Assembly: GCA_017590115.1 (NCBI GenBank)
Contig: JAGGNK010010225.1
Span: 9,412,834 to 9,476,833, forward strand
Reading direction: 5' to 3'
Length of the DNA stretch: 64,000 nucleotides
Source of the DNA: Montifringilla adamsi
Taxonomy: Eukaryota > Chordata > Aves > Passeriformes > Passeridae
Below, piece after piece: positions 47,901-58,946 of the stretch; within the stretch, counting starts at the first letter, position 1, and each line of letters begins with the position of its first letter. Made by a program: the position numbers and the translations under genes. The notes below the pieces were generated by a model. It did not search any database, was not told the origin of the DNA, and saw nothing but the letters and a program-made list of their open reading frames with translations.

Positions 47901-49218
47901 CATTTCTTCTCTCCACATCTAATAATACACCTTGAGACTGAACCAAACCAGAGATACTCAGAAGTTGTTTTTAAAGAGATAGGTTCTCTCATCTCCTGGA
48001 AGGCAAGTCATAAAATCAGCTAATCAGATATAGAAGGTTTGCTGGTAATAATTGCCTCATTTATTCCTGCTAACTTTTGTTCTTGACACTAGAGCCAGTT
48101 TCCTTTTCTAACTGGTATGCCAGGTGTTTTGTGCGATATTAACTTATTCTTTCAAAACAAAATCTGCATGTTTCTCAATCCCATCCATGCCAGTTTCTTA
48201 GTGTTTTTTCCCCCAAGAGCGTTGTTCAGTCACTATATACAGTCTTCCCTTCTTTTGTTCAGAAGTCAAATAAAAATCGAGAAGTTTCTTATGCTGTATC
48301 CCAGAAGTTCTTCAAGATGTAATTCAGCATTAATTACAAAGGATTGAAATTAGATTTGATCTTTATGGGCTAAAAATAAAAGAATAAGCTGTATGTTTGT
48401 TGCTATTGTCCCTGGGCTATGAATGTGTTAACAACGCAATTTAAAAAACATTAATTAATTCAGACCAGATCTGGACAGAAATCTTACTGGTAGATGCCTT
48501 CCAAGTGAAACTCACAACTTAGCTGTCAATATTTCATTTGTTGTGTATGTATCTTAAATACTATAGTGCCTGCCTCTGAAAGTGACTTCAGAGTGGTAAT
48601 ATACCTTTCAAGTTAGGTATGATTATTTAACAACTAATGCCTAATAATATATTTTGAAAATTGTTCAGATCTTTTTCATGAAGGATGCTTGAGCTGATAA
48701 TTTTCCATTTTAAGAATGCCAGTTGTAATATTTTGAGAAACATCAGTTAGTTTATCTGATTTCTTTTAAGGTGAGGCTCAGAGGTGCATCGAGTAATGTT
48801 TTCTTTTTTCCTCAGTCTTCGTCTCTTTTAATGCCGTATATAAGACAAGGAAAAAAGTGGTATTTTTGTAAGCCTTTCATGTTGTCCCTCCTTAGAAACA
48901 TTGTAGAACAATATTTTCTATAGATGCAGGGTTTGTAGTGAATTGCAGGTTCTTGAATGAGATGATGGGATGAAAGCATATTGCCTTTAGCAGATGTTGT
49001 GGAGGAACTTCCATGACAGGAGATCCTTTTCATTTTTTTTTATTTTTCTGTTGCTGGATCCAAATAACCAATATTTTCATTAGGAGAGCAGTTTTTCTTG
49101 TATTTTAATTTTTTACCTAGCTTAGTTGTGACCAGTGCATACTAAAACCAAACTCATCAAACATTTCTTTTTCAGAAGTGTGTAAGCTTATATTCTTTTT
49201 GGTTTTTTTCTTTAAAAG
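44929..49218 (+). other. HIBADH: HIBADH intron 2
   Basis: This 4.3 kb phase-0 intron has donor GTATAG (not a consensus +5 G) and acceptor CTTTAAAAG, whose tract is T-rich with A just before the AG. No repeat is recognised. An AT-rich stretch near 45.88-45.99 kb has several TAAT-core words (see findings). Open frames such as 45425-45757 are unsupported. Confidence 0.85.
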
Positions 49219-49328
49219 GTAACAGAATCCCCAGCAGACGTAGCAGAAAGAGCAGACAGAATTATTACCATGCTGCCTTCTAGTCCCCATGCAAAAGAAG
49301 TTTACACAGGAGCAAATGGAATTCTAAA
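49219..49328 (+). CDS. HIBADH: HIBADH coding exon 3
   Basis: This exon encodes residues 76-111 and two bases of codon 112. It reads VTESPADVAERADRIITMLP then SSPHAKEVYTGANGIL. Human has VVSSPADVAEKADRIITMLP and then TSINAIEAYSGANGIL. The TMLP segment (92-95) lines the NAD site and the GANGIL loop follows. The acceptor is TTTAAAAG (AG at 49217-49218) and the donor is CTAAA|GTAAGA, GT at 49329-49330. The phase-2 end joins G from exon 4 to rebuild a lysine codon (AA|G), giving ILKKVKKGS as in mammals. Residues 97-103 are the most diverged part of the exon relative to human. Confidence 0.96.
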
Positions 49329-51752
49329 GTAAGACTTTTTGTAGTTTGGAGAATTTCCACTCGTACTCAAGGTTTGTCTGATGATTGCTGTTGTAACTCC
49401 TCCTGTGCCTCCAGGGCACTTAATTCAATGTTCTCTGTTATGTCACTATTGATATTTCTAATTATGTAAGTTCTCTCATACAGTGCTGCTTTTGAATGGC
49501 TTTTGGCTGAAGTCTTTATTTTATTTTCAGTAGAATAATAATTTTTGTGCATTTCAGGCAACTTAGCTATTATCTGCCCTTTCAGTTGCATGGTTCTTTT
49601 GCCATCATGTACCACACTCACGTACAGCTAGAATATTTGCTGGCAACAATTATTTGCTCAAATACTCTTTTCTTTAACTTGAAATCCTATAAATTAAATG
49701 TGTCTTATGTTGTTAAAGTGTAATAACATAGAATAGCTGACAAGACTTTCTTGATTTCTACTCTTATTATCTGTTTGTTACAGAAAAAAATACCTTATGG
49801 TTTTGTTTAATGTGAAACAGTGTTTTTTAACTTTTGTGGAGGGATTTCCACTGAGCCTTATATCCATAGTCTGCAGAATTCTAATGCTCAGAGTTTTTGA
49901 GCTTGCCAAATCAAAAAATATATAGTTTAAAAATCTGTTCTAGCTACATATGCACTGCTCCTGGCAGGTTGACTGAGGCTACTGGATACCTCTGAGGATC
50001 GTGTAGACTCTTAAGAGCTATCCAAGTAAATAAGGTAAAGGAAAAAAAACATACAGAAGACAAAAGTACAGTAGATTATGATCAAAAATTATTATCAAAA
50101 ATTATGAAATTATTACCTTTTAAAGTATTGATTGTACAATATTAGGATGCAGTGATAAGGAAATGGAAGGGGGGATTTCTGTTGTACTTGCTATATAATA
50201 GTTGATTCTTTCCCTTATTGTCTATAGTTTAATTCCTCATAAGGTAGGAGCGAGCAGATCTAAGTATCTATAGCTTAGACCCTTCAGGGAAGATGGGTAA
50301 TAGGATCAGCCCCACAAAGCTCAGGAAACAGCTGTGGGAGAACTGCACCCGTGATGGCAGTGGTTTGAAGAACTATTGGCAGTACATACTGATACAGTAC
50401 AGCCAGTAAATCTCTTGAGTACATAGAAGTGGGAAATCCAGCAGGAAACAGAGCATGTGGAAAGCAGTCCTCTGCTGCTGCAGTTTCTCAGCCTCTGTGT
50501 TAAGAGAAGTGTAATTTGGCAGTAGTGAATAATTGTGGCTCTGAGTGAGCTGGTCCTTGCTGATTGGTTTGATTTTCATAATTTTCTGAAGCTTTTAAAG
50601 CTTTACAGAAGAAAACCTCAGTAATGTGAAGTGTTTAAAGGTTGAGTTAGTCATCCCACTGTGTTACCAAGGAGCCTGTGCCACTGTGCCTTCTTCTGAA
50701 CATAAAGGGGAGATGATGTAGTAACTTATCTGCTGCATTGGTTTTTGTTTGCATGTGTTCAAACTAACTGCAGCAGCACAAGGGGATGAGTTTTGTGTAT
50801 GTAGCACTGTTTGACTCTGGAGTTCCAGTAGGGTCACAATGTATATATATGTTGAAAGACTATTTCCAGCAATCTGGGTAATTCAATTAAGTGAAATCCA
50901 CTGTACTGCCAACAGTATGCAAGGTGCAGTGGATCTCTTTATCTGTCATGAGTTGCTTTAAATGGGACACGTTTTTATGACTGAAAAATTCTGGTGTTTG
51001 ATTTCATGGTGATTGCTGGTCAGGTGGACATGAAATCATGGTGCAGTTCAATGGAAAGAGGAATAAAAATCAACTTTTTTGTTGTGGAGGGCATGAAAAA
51101 AGTTAACATTTTTTAAATTTCATAAAATTTTATCATGTTTTTAATCAAATAAAGAGCTTTCTGTGATCTACAATTTGAAATATAGATCTGCCTAAATGTA
51201 CTGGCTATCAGTGGGAAACCATTTTTCTCCATTCTTCACTTCAAATCTTCAGTGAGCGTTTTTGGTTTTAGTTAGGGTCTTTATGGAGAACAAATTGTAG
51301 AATGATTAAAAGAATGCAGTCAGACCATTCTGACATAAGAACTTCAGATACTGTATATATAAAAAGAACATTTTATTGTTATATATTAAACTTTAGGCTG
51401 CATCAGCAGTTGCTTAGAATGCATCTTAGGTGATCTCTATATTATATAGTGCTCAACTTGTGTAATGGAAGATTTTCCTAGTGCAACCTTTTTGCATATT
51501 TTTTTTAATAGTGTTTAGAAAAACATCATTTTTGGTGTTCAGCTGTTATTGGGCTTTGAGTGGTTCAAAGCTGCAGTATGCATACTGAGCAGATCTTGTT
51601 CAATAAGGTTTAAAACTTCATGTTTACTAGTGTACCAAAAAATGTCTGCACATTTGTCATGCTGATGGAAGCCAGTGTGATGGTAATAGTTGCAAATATC
51701 TTCTGAAAATAATAATGATAATTATAATTATAATAATAAATCTTTATTTTAG
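49329..51752 (+). other. HIBADH: HIBADH intron 3
   Basis: This 2.4 kb phase-2 intron ends in an AT-only stretch (AATAATAATGATAATTATAA at about 51711) just before the acceptor TTTATTTTAG. No repeat family or extra exon is recognised. Confidence 0.85.
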
Positions 51753-51874
51753 GAAAGTGAAGAAAGGCTCATTGCTAATAGATTCCAGCACTATAGATCC
51801 AGCAGTTTCAAAAGAATTAGCCAAAGCTGCTGAAAAAACGGGAGCAGTTTTCATGGATGCCCCAGTTTCTGGAG
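51753..51874 (+). CDS. HIBADH: HIBADH coding exon 4 (up to the substrate-binding motif)
   Basis: This exon completes codon 112 and encodes residues 113-152 plus one base of codon 153. It reads KVKKGSLLIDSSTIDPAVSK, then ELAKAAEKTGAVFMDAPVSG. DSSTIDP and DAPVSG(G) are hallmark motifs of the beta-hydroxyacid dehydrogenase family; the latter binds the substrate carboxylate. The catalytic lysine in the KICNNM motif lies further on, outside the window. The acceptor is TTTATTTTAG (AG at 51751-51752) and the donor is GGAG|GTAAGT at 51874/51875. So 152 of the usual roughly 336 residues are present here, and the gene runs off the right edge. Confidence 0.97.
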
Positions 51875-54296
51875 GTAAGTCTTCATAAGCAGTTTACCTC
51901 ATATTGGACAAGTTGTCTGTGTCTTTGTTTGCAGTTTGTCACCAATTTGTACCCTTGTTGCTATAAGTTGTTTTTCTTTGCTATATGTACAGTATTCTGT
52001 TTTGTTGTTCAACTGCATTACAGATATGTAGAACAGGAGTATTTTTAGGATAAATGCTTTTGAGAAACAACTTGGAGAAACAGCTTTCTTGGGTATGGTA
52101 CAGTGGTCCTTTAATTTAACTTCTTTCATAAACCTGCATTTTTATGCAGTTACTCACATTCCTTTAGCCTCCATCTGTTTATTCCTGTTAGGGAAAAACT
52201 GGTTGTCATTAAGCAGTTCTGTTGTTTTTTCATTAATTAAAAAGGAAATAATGAAGTGAGGAATATAAGATTTCGTTATCAAAAGAAAACAGAGATTTGT
52301 CTGGTTTTATAACAACTAAAGAATGCGGGTGATAATTGTCTATTCTTAAAAGTTACTAACTATTGATCTCTGAGTATTTAGTCTCTTGTAAGAAATAATA
52401 TAGAGCAGGGAAGACTTCTCAATTTGTGGACAGAGGGCAGCAGAAACATAAAATTAATGTTTTGAAAGCAAAACCATAACAGGTCATTTGTATTGTTGAA
52501 TTCTTCTCCAGAACACCTAGAATTAGAAGGTGAGGAAACCTTATTTTTTGTGGGAAAATCCTGAGGTTTTTACACTCTGGTCTAAAAATTAATGTAACTG
52601 GCATTTTGAGAATTCTTTATTTTCCTGATGAATGTCAATGATGAGCAAAAACTGTCTGTTTAATTTTCAACTGGGAACTAAGGCAGGATTTGACTACATA
52701 CCAGAAGCCAAAATTTTCATCCAAATTCTATTGTGAACAGAAAGTAGGCAGATCCAGGTAGGTGATACTGGAGAATATAATGGAGAAGACAAGATTCTTG
52801 CTTCACAGCCAAAATGTTAGTTCTCTTTTATAAAGCTAGATACCTCATCAGCCTGGGAAGAAAAAACAAAGAAAAATTGTATTGTGGGCAGATTATGTAT
52901 CTCTCCAATCCTTCTTTTTAAATACAGCATGGCTTTTTGCTTATCAGTTGGGCAATTCTGACCTACTTCTATGTTGTTTTCTTCAATCCCTTTCTGCCAA
53001 GTGTGTTATTTTCCTGAAGGAATTCTTTACCTTTTAGAAATGTCTGTAATTTATTTTCATCTTTAAGTTTTTGGTGTAAGGCTGACTATAACTACAAAGA
53101 AGAAAAGGAAAAGTTTGATTCCGAAGGAACTTTAGCTACTTAGGGAATTTTATTCCTTGAGAAAAAGGTAAGGCCAAGACAGAGTTAATATGATAACATA
53201 TAGCTGACTAGTATGAATACAGATGGCTTTTTTGGTGTTAGTGTTTTATCTGAATGGTGACTAGTGTCAGTTACAGACTGAGGGATATCCTGTATAAGGG
53301 AGAAAGAATACACTTAACTTTCTAGTCCTTAATGTACTTGTGAAGCCCAAGGAGTGCTCTGTACAAATCATGTTTAAAGTGTTTACTTGCTAGAAATATG
53401 GAGAAGTTAGGTCTGTTGGGAAAAATGCTATGCTTTGTTATTTCCATCTTTCAGTACCTAACTCATCAAGTCTTTGGGGTATTTTTATATGTCCTGACTG
53501 CATTGTTGGCCTTCAGACAAAACACTAAATGGAGAAGTATGCTCGGCTCTCTAGAAATTGGCAGGCACTATGCTGTTGCTGTGCAATGCAATAGAGTTGG
53601 CAGGAGTTTCAAGGAGAGTGTTGGTGAGACATAGGGAGGAGGAAGAGAAAGCAGCATGCCTGAACTGTCCTCTTTAGAGCTGTCTGTTTACTAGCTGTTA
53701 TTGGCAGACAGCTCCACTTGTGTTTTTAGGTATTTGGGTGTTGCCTGATGTTAACATTCATCTGCACTGTGAACAAATTCACAAACTGAGTAATATTTTG
53801 AAAATTGCTTTGTCTGTAAACTCTAGGGAGAGAGAGCAGTGATTTTAATCCTGTTCTGACCTTGCAAATGAAGAATCTTTGGGCCTAGCATTAGGGCCAG
53901 ATTTTAGTGGCTTGTTTGCAGTCTTGCCCCCAAAAGATTCTTTCTCTTGATCTTTTCCAGATGGACCTGCATGCCAACTTAATGCTGTCTTCTTCATATG
54001 ATTGGCCTACAGCATTTACTTGCAGCTTACAGTCAGGACCCATTAAGTAGAAGTTGATGAACCAAGTCCTTATAGTATTACTCTGTATTAAGTGACTTCA
54101 GAAAATACTTCTCATCCTCATGGTTGCATGCAGATTATGCTGCTAATGCTGTCTAGAGATAGCAATCGCTTTAGCCTGGGATTAGGATCTCTTGCAGGTC
54201 CACATGAGAAAGTTGTGTCATGGTTCCCAGTGCTGCCCTGGTTTGTGGCCTCTTTGTGAGAATGGGACAAATGGGGAAACATCTTCAAAATCCATG

Positions 54297-54324
54297 TATG
54301 TTTGTTTGTTTGTTTGTTTGTTTT
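54297..54324. repeat. (TTTG)n microsatellite
   Basis: About seven uninterrupted copies of GTTT in HIBADH intron 4. A perfect tetranucleotide repeat and probably polymorphic. Confidence 0.95.
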
Positions 54325-57029
54325 AATCTAGACAGGAAAACTATCTCTTTGGAAAGGTTGGGTTCTTCATCTTTGTATGTATAAAAGTATTTTAAGGCAC
54401 ACATTATCTCAGAAGCATATTTAAAACTGACTTCTGTTGGCACAAGATTCTACTGGCTAAGTACATGATCTAAATTTAGCCATCAAGAATTGTGTCAAAA
54501 TTGTCCTCCCACTGATTTCAGTAGAAGTATGATACAGATTCTCGCCTCATAATCCAGAGATAACTTCACTAGCGTCTTCACTGTGAAGTCTGTTGTAATA
54601 GTTCTCTTTCTTTAAGTCAGTATACAAGATATTCGTTTCCCAAAGTATACTGGCGGATTTTTTTTCTTTATTTCTAATGTAATTCTTTCTATGTTGTAAG
54701 CATTGTTAGTGTTCAGATACAACCTTTTCAACTTCTTTCCCCTTCCACCAACTATTAAAATTTTATCAGCTCTGTATCTGCTTAAAATACATTGTAGTGC
54801 ATTCTACTGGAACTTCACAAAAAGATGTGACAACTTGATTTGTTTTTCTTGTTTTGGGGGTATGAAAAAAGGTTTTCAACTCTTTTGTAAGTCTGGTTCT
54901 TTAAGATATGATAATGACACTTCAGATCTTCCTTCCTCCTCACTGTATCCTTCAGACAAGAGAGTAGTCAGTTAAAAAGTCAGACTGCTAATTGTTAATA
55001 ACAGCTGTCATATAGAGAACTGTAGTCATGCTAAAATGGTAAAAAAGAGTAGAATAAAGATTAATTTTTTTAGAAACTGTGCATTGGAGGTGGCCAGAAG
55101 AGGTTGTGGTTTCTATTCCAGCTGTCATTTCAAACTGTTTCATTTTATAGTACTGCTTCCATAAACTTCAGCTGATCATAAAGTGATGGAAACAGTAGTA
55201 GTAGTAACACTGACAAGACTTCAGGTCACTGATAACGTAAAGTACAATGTGAGTCCTTGAGGGGTGCATTGCAGACTTATTCCCTGCATGGCCAGATTCT
55301 ATTTAATATGGAACAAAGGAAAAAAAATAATTAGAAACACTCTGAAACATTCTGGAGATATTTTATTTTATTTATTTTATTTCAAAGAGCAATATATTTC
55401 AGAATACCAGATTTTTTTTCCCTTTTTCTTAGAAAGGGCACTTTCCTAAAATAGGAGAAGTGAGTTATGTGTTTCTCTTACTTGACCGTTGAAGGCACTT
55501 AGTGTTGTGCCTTTTCCAAGGGAAGCAAAAGAGTTAAAACTTTATGCACACCAATATTTGCAAAGATTATTTGAAAGACTCATTCAGACTAGACTAAATA
55601 ATAGGTAATAGGAATGAGTAGTTCAGAATACTTCAAGCTTGTAAATTCTTTTGTAATAAAGATGCATAATCAATATCTTTGCCAGAATTGAACTGATTTA
55701 ATAGACCTGTCTTTGTTGGGGAGTCTTGGTAGAGCTCCTTGAACTGGCTTCATTAAGTTGTGTCTGCTTTGTTTCTTTAGCTTTGTGCACCTTTAGAGAA
55801 GTGCAATCTTACGACTTCATGGGAGAGGAAGAGCGGGTGGGTTAATTCAATGTCTCTAATTTGAGGCATCATGTATTTTTTATATAAACACAATGAATAA
55901 AATAAGGACTGTCCTGAATTTGGTGGTATAGAGGTTTGGTGTGATTTTGGCTTTCTGGTCTGGTAATGCAGTGATTGGATCTGTTAGGATCCTTGAAACA
56001 CTATAAAGATAGAGCAGGTTGATGAATTTAGAACTAATAATTCTGACCTATCCCCCTCAATAGCACATGTTCTTGTTGGCAAGGAAAACATCTAAAGTCA
56101 TAGTAGTATTTGCTCCATTATTGTTTCTGGATTTATGTTTTTATGCTTTATTTTTAAAGCCTAAAAGTGCGTGCTCAGAATGGCCACAATGTTCTCTGTG
56201 TTCCTGGTACACTTTTACCTCACTTGCTTTGCTCTTCCTCAGTCACTATATGCCTTGTGTAATTTTTTTTACTTTCCTAACATCTTTCTTAATTTCTCTG
56301 TGTACATTTTTTGCTGAATACATTGGATCATATTCATTTTTTGCAAAGTCTGTGATTTAGGGATGGTAGTAGAAATTACAATGTACAACCTTAATACTAA
56401 AGGTAGTGTGAAAAACATTACAAGTTATTCTGAAATTTAGATGAGAGAAAATAATGCAGAAAGTAACTGATGACAAAAAAGGGAAGAATTGGCTGAACTG
56501 ATTTAAGGAAGCTGAAATGAGGATGAAGAAGTATTTTGAAATCTGAGATGCCTAAAAAGCTTCTGATTTCTAATAACTTAAGGTTTAAATTGTATAAAAA
56601 TACTTGTCTGTCAAAATAAAGCTAGTTTAATAGATCTCTTTTGTTGGAGAGAAGAAAGAGCTGAAGATCTTGAAAATCTTACGCATTGGTAAAATGTATA
56701 TTTTGACACAGGGAGGGGAGGAAGTATAAAGCATGTGCAAATATCACTGTGTTGGCAGCAGCTGCTGTTTCAGAAGAGTTAGGTAGTATATTTACTTATG
56801 TGCTGACTTTGCAAGGCTATTTTTCTTCTGTAAGTCTATTATGCCTTTTACATTCTCTATAAAATAAAATAAAAGGTACCAGAAGGTAAGGAGGAATAAA
56901 CAGATTTGTTGAGAGTCTCATCTAAAAATGTTCACTGGGGTGGAGACAACAATCCTACAATGACTAAAAGGGTGGAATAAATTATTTTATTAAAGCATAT
57001 TGTATATTTTGGCAATAAAATTGTGTGTA

Positions 57030-57400
57030 GTCTGGCCAAATAGTGACCAATGTGCAGAGAAACATATCTGTCTCCATTTATTCGAAGGTGTAAAGATGAG
57101 TTATTCAGGCTGGCTCGATGGGACATAACCAGGAATAATAGGCTGGAAATCATTAAGGAAAGAAAAATGCATGCCGTGTCTACCAGGAAAAATGTCCTAA
57201 CGACATTCTTCATACACTGTGGAATAATTTCCAAAGGAGATGGTTGAAGCCAAATATCTCAACATGCTTTAAACTGTACTGGGCAAAGTGCTAGGAACTA
57301 TTCTGTAGGGAAAAATCTACGACTGGCAGGAGGATGGCTACATGATCTAATCGGTCTTTTCCATCTCTAATGTCTACAATCCTGTTGTGTTCTCACACAT
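57030..57400 (+). mobile_element. Diverged CR1 copy (3' part)
   Basis: The plus strand reads GATGGGACATAACCAGGAAT, then AATAGGCTGGAAATCATTAA, and ends GATCTAATCGGTCTTTTCCA followed by TCTCTAATGTCTACAAT. The end matches the 'gacctaatgggtcttttccatctctaa...tctatgattctatg' type of CR1 3' end, a subfamily different from the copies at the left of the window. It is sense-oriented in HIBADH intron 4. Confidence 0.7.
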
Positions 57401-58019
57401 GGTGTTCAAAAACAGTTAAAGGAAAACTGTCCAGATGGAAGTTAGAAATCCCTGTGGCACTCTTTGAAAAAGAGTAAGGAATAACTGCAGAGTTAGAGCC
57501 AACATTCCTTCTCTCAGTAAAAATTGTTCTAATATTCACGGCTGTATGTGAGCTGTTACCACATTCCTAATAACTGCTCTGTTTGTTTGTGGTTACTTTA
57601 ATGCTAGTATCTGCCTCTTCCTGTCAAATGTTCTGAGATACCCAGAGTAAGAATGATCTATAAATGCCAGCCTGTCATAAGTCCTAGGGAATAAAAGTTA
57701 ATTTACTATAATTTTTTAAGTTTTGATTGCTTCTCTTAGGGAATGTTTAAAGTTAAGGGGTTGCAGGTGGTGTTTGACAACGTTTCTGGAATGAAGTGAT
57801 GACTTTGAAGCTTTATACTAAATTTGTTTTGGTTTTAAACATTCATGGGCTTCTTTTTCTCTCTTTTTGTTCTTTCAATGGAGTGCCTTGTTCAAAGTGT
57901 GTATTTTTCACGTAGTCAAAAAAACCTAATGTGATTCCTGTGCTTTTGGGACAGTGGGGATGATGAGCACCACACCTTAATAATCCTCTGACTCCATATG
58001 AGTCTTAATTCTGCACTGT

Positions 58020-58200
58020 GCTAAATGTGGATGGTGCACATGTCAGTAGTGAGCCCAGCACCAGGCACACCAGAGCAGGAAGTCCAGACTGGAAGGGAGT
58101 GCACAGAGTGGACTGGGAGTGAGTGCCCTGTGCCTGCACAGTGCCCATCACCATGGGGACAGCCCCACCAGCTACGAGCCTTGGAGGTGCCGCTGGAGAA
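58020..58200. other. GC-richer patch, unassigned
   Basis: A short segment with much higher GC than its surroundings (CCCAGCACCAGGCACACCAG and following), just upstream of the ERVL LTR. A 65-codon open frame starts at 58025 but resembles nothing I know. It could be an old repeat fragment; it does not match a CR1 or the LTR. Confidence 0.3.
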
Positions 58201-58336
58201 AATGCAGTTTTCGATGACTTAATGAAAAGCAGTTATACTTGTAATTCAGTGTTGCCTTAAACAGATTTTTTCAGTCTGTGTGGAATTCTTGTTTGTTGGG
58301 AAAAAAAAAATAAAAGTCCATAGAAACCTGACTAAA

Positions 58337-58946
58337 TGGTTTCAGCTGGAATAGAGTTAATTTTTTTCCTAGTAGCTGGTACAGTGTCGGGTTTTTTGTT
58401 TTAGAATGAGAATAAAGTTGATAACACATTGATGTTTAGTTGTTGCTAAGTTGTGCTTACTTCAAGTCAAGGACTTTCAGTTTCCCATGCTCTGTCAATA
58501 AGGAGATGCACATCAAGCCAGAAAGGAGCATTGTCAGGACAGCTGACCTGAACTGGCCAAAGAGTTATATTCCTTTGATAGAACTCATATAGCTCAGTAT
58601 CTAAACTGGGGGAATTGCCTGGGAGGGGCTGATGGCTGCTCAGGAATGGGCTGGACGTTAGTCAGTGGAGCAACTGTATTGTGCATCACTTGTCGTTCTT
58701 GGGTTTTATTTCACTCTTCTTGTTGTCTCCCTTTTCATCACCATTTTAAAAATTATTATTCATATTTTTATTGATATTATTGTTATAATTATTATATTTT
58801 ATTTCCGTTATTGAACTGTTCTTATGTCAACACATGGATTTTACCTTTTTTTATGTTTCTCCTCTTCATCCCACTGGGGAAGGGTGAGGGGTGAATGAGC
58901 AAGTGGCTGCATGGTACTTCTTTGCCAGCTGGGGTAAATCACAACA
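58337..58946 (+). mobile_element. Solo LTR of an avian ERVL-like endogenous retrovirus
   Basis: A near-complete LTR of about 610 bp. It starts TGGTTTCAGCTGGAATAGAG, continues TTTTTTTCCTAGTAGCTGGT, GTTGATAACACATTGATGTT, AACTGGCCAAAGAGTTATAT and CAGTATCTAAACTGGGGGAA (the last is the place of the TATA-like box), and ends with a CTGGGGTAAATCACAACA-type terminus. These blocks occur in this order in a common avian ERVL LTR as I know it. It starts TG and ends CA. Flanks CTAAA and CTTAT are not a convincing 5-bp target duplication. No viral coding sequence is present. It is in sense orientation within HIBADH intron 4. Confidence 0.85.
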
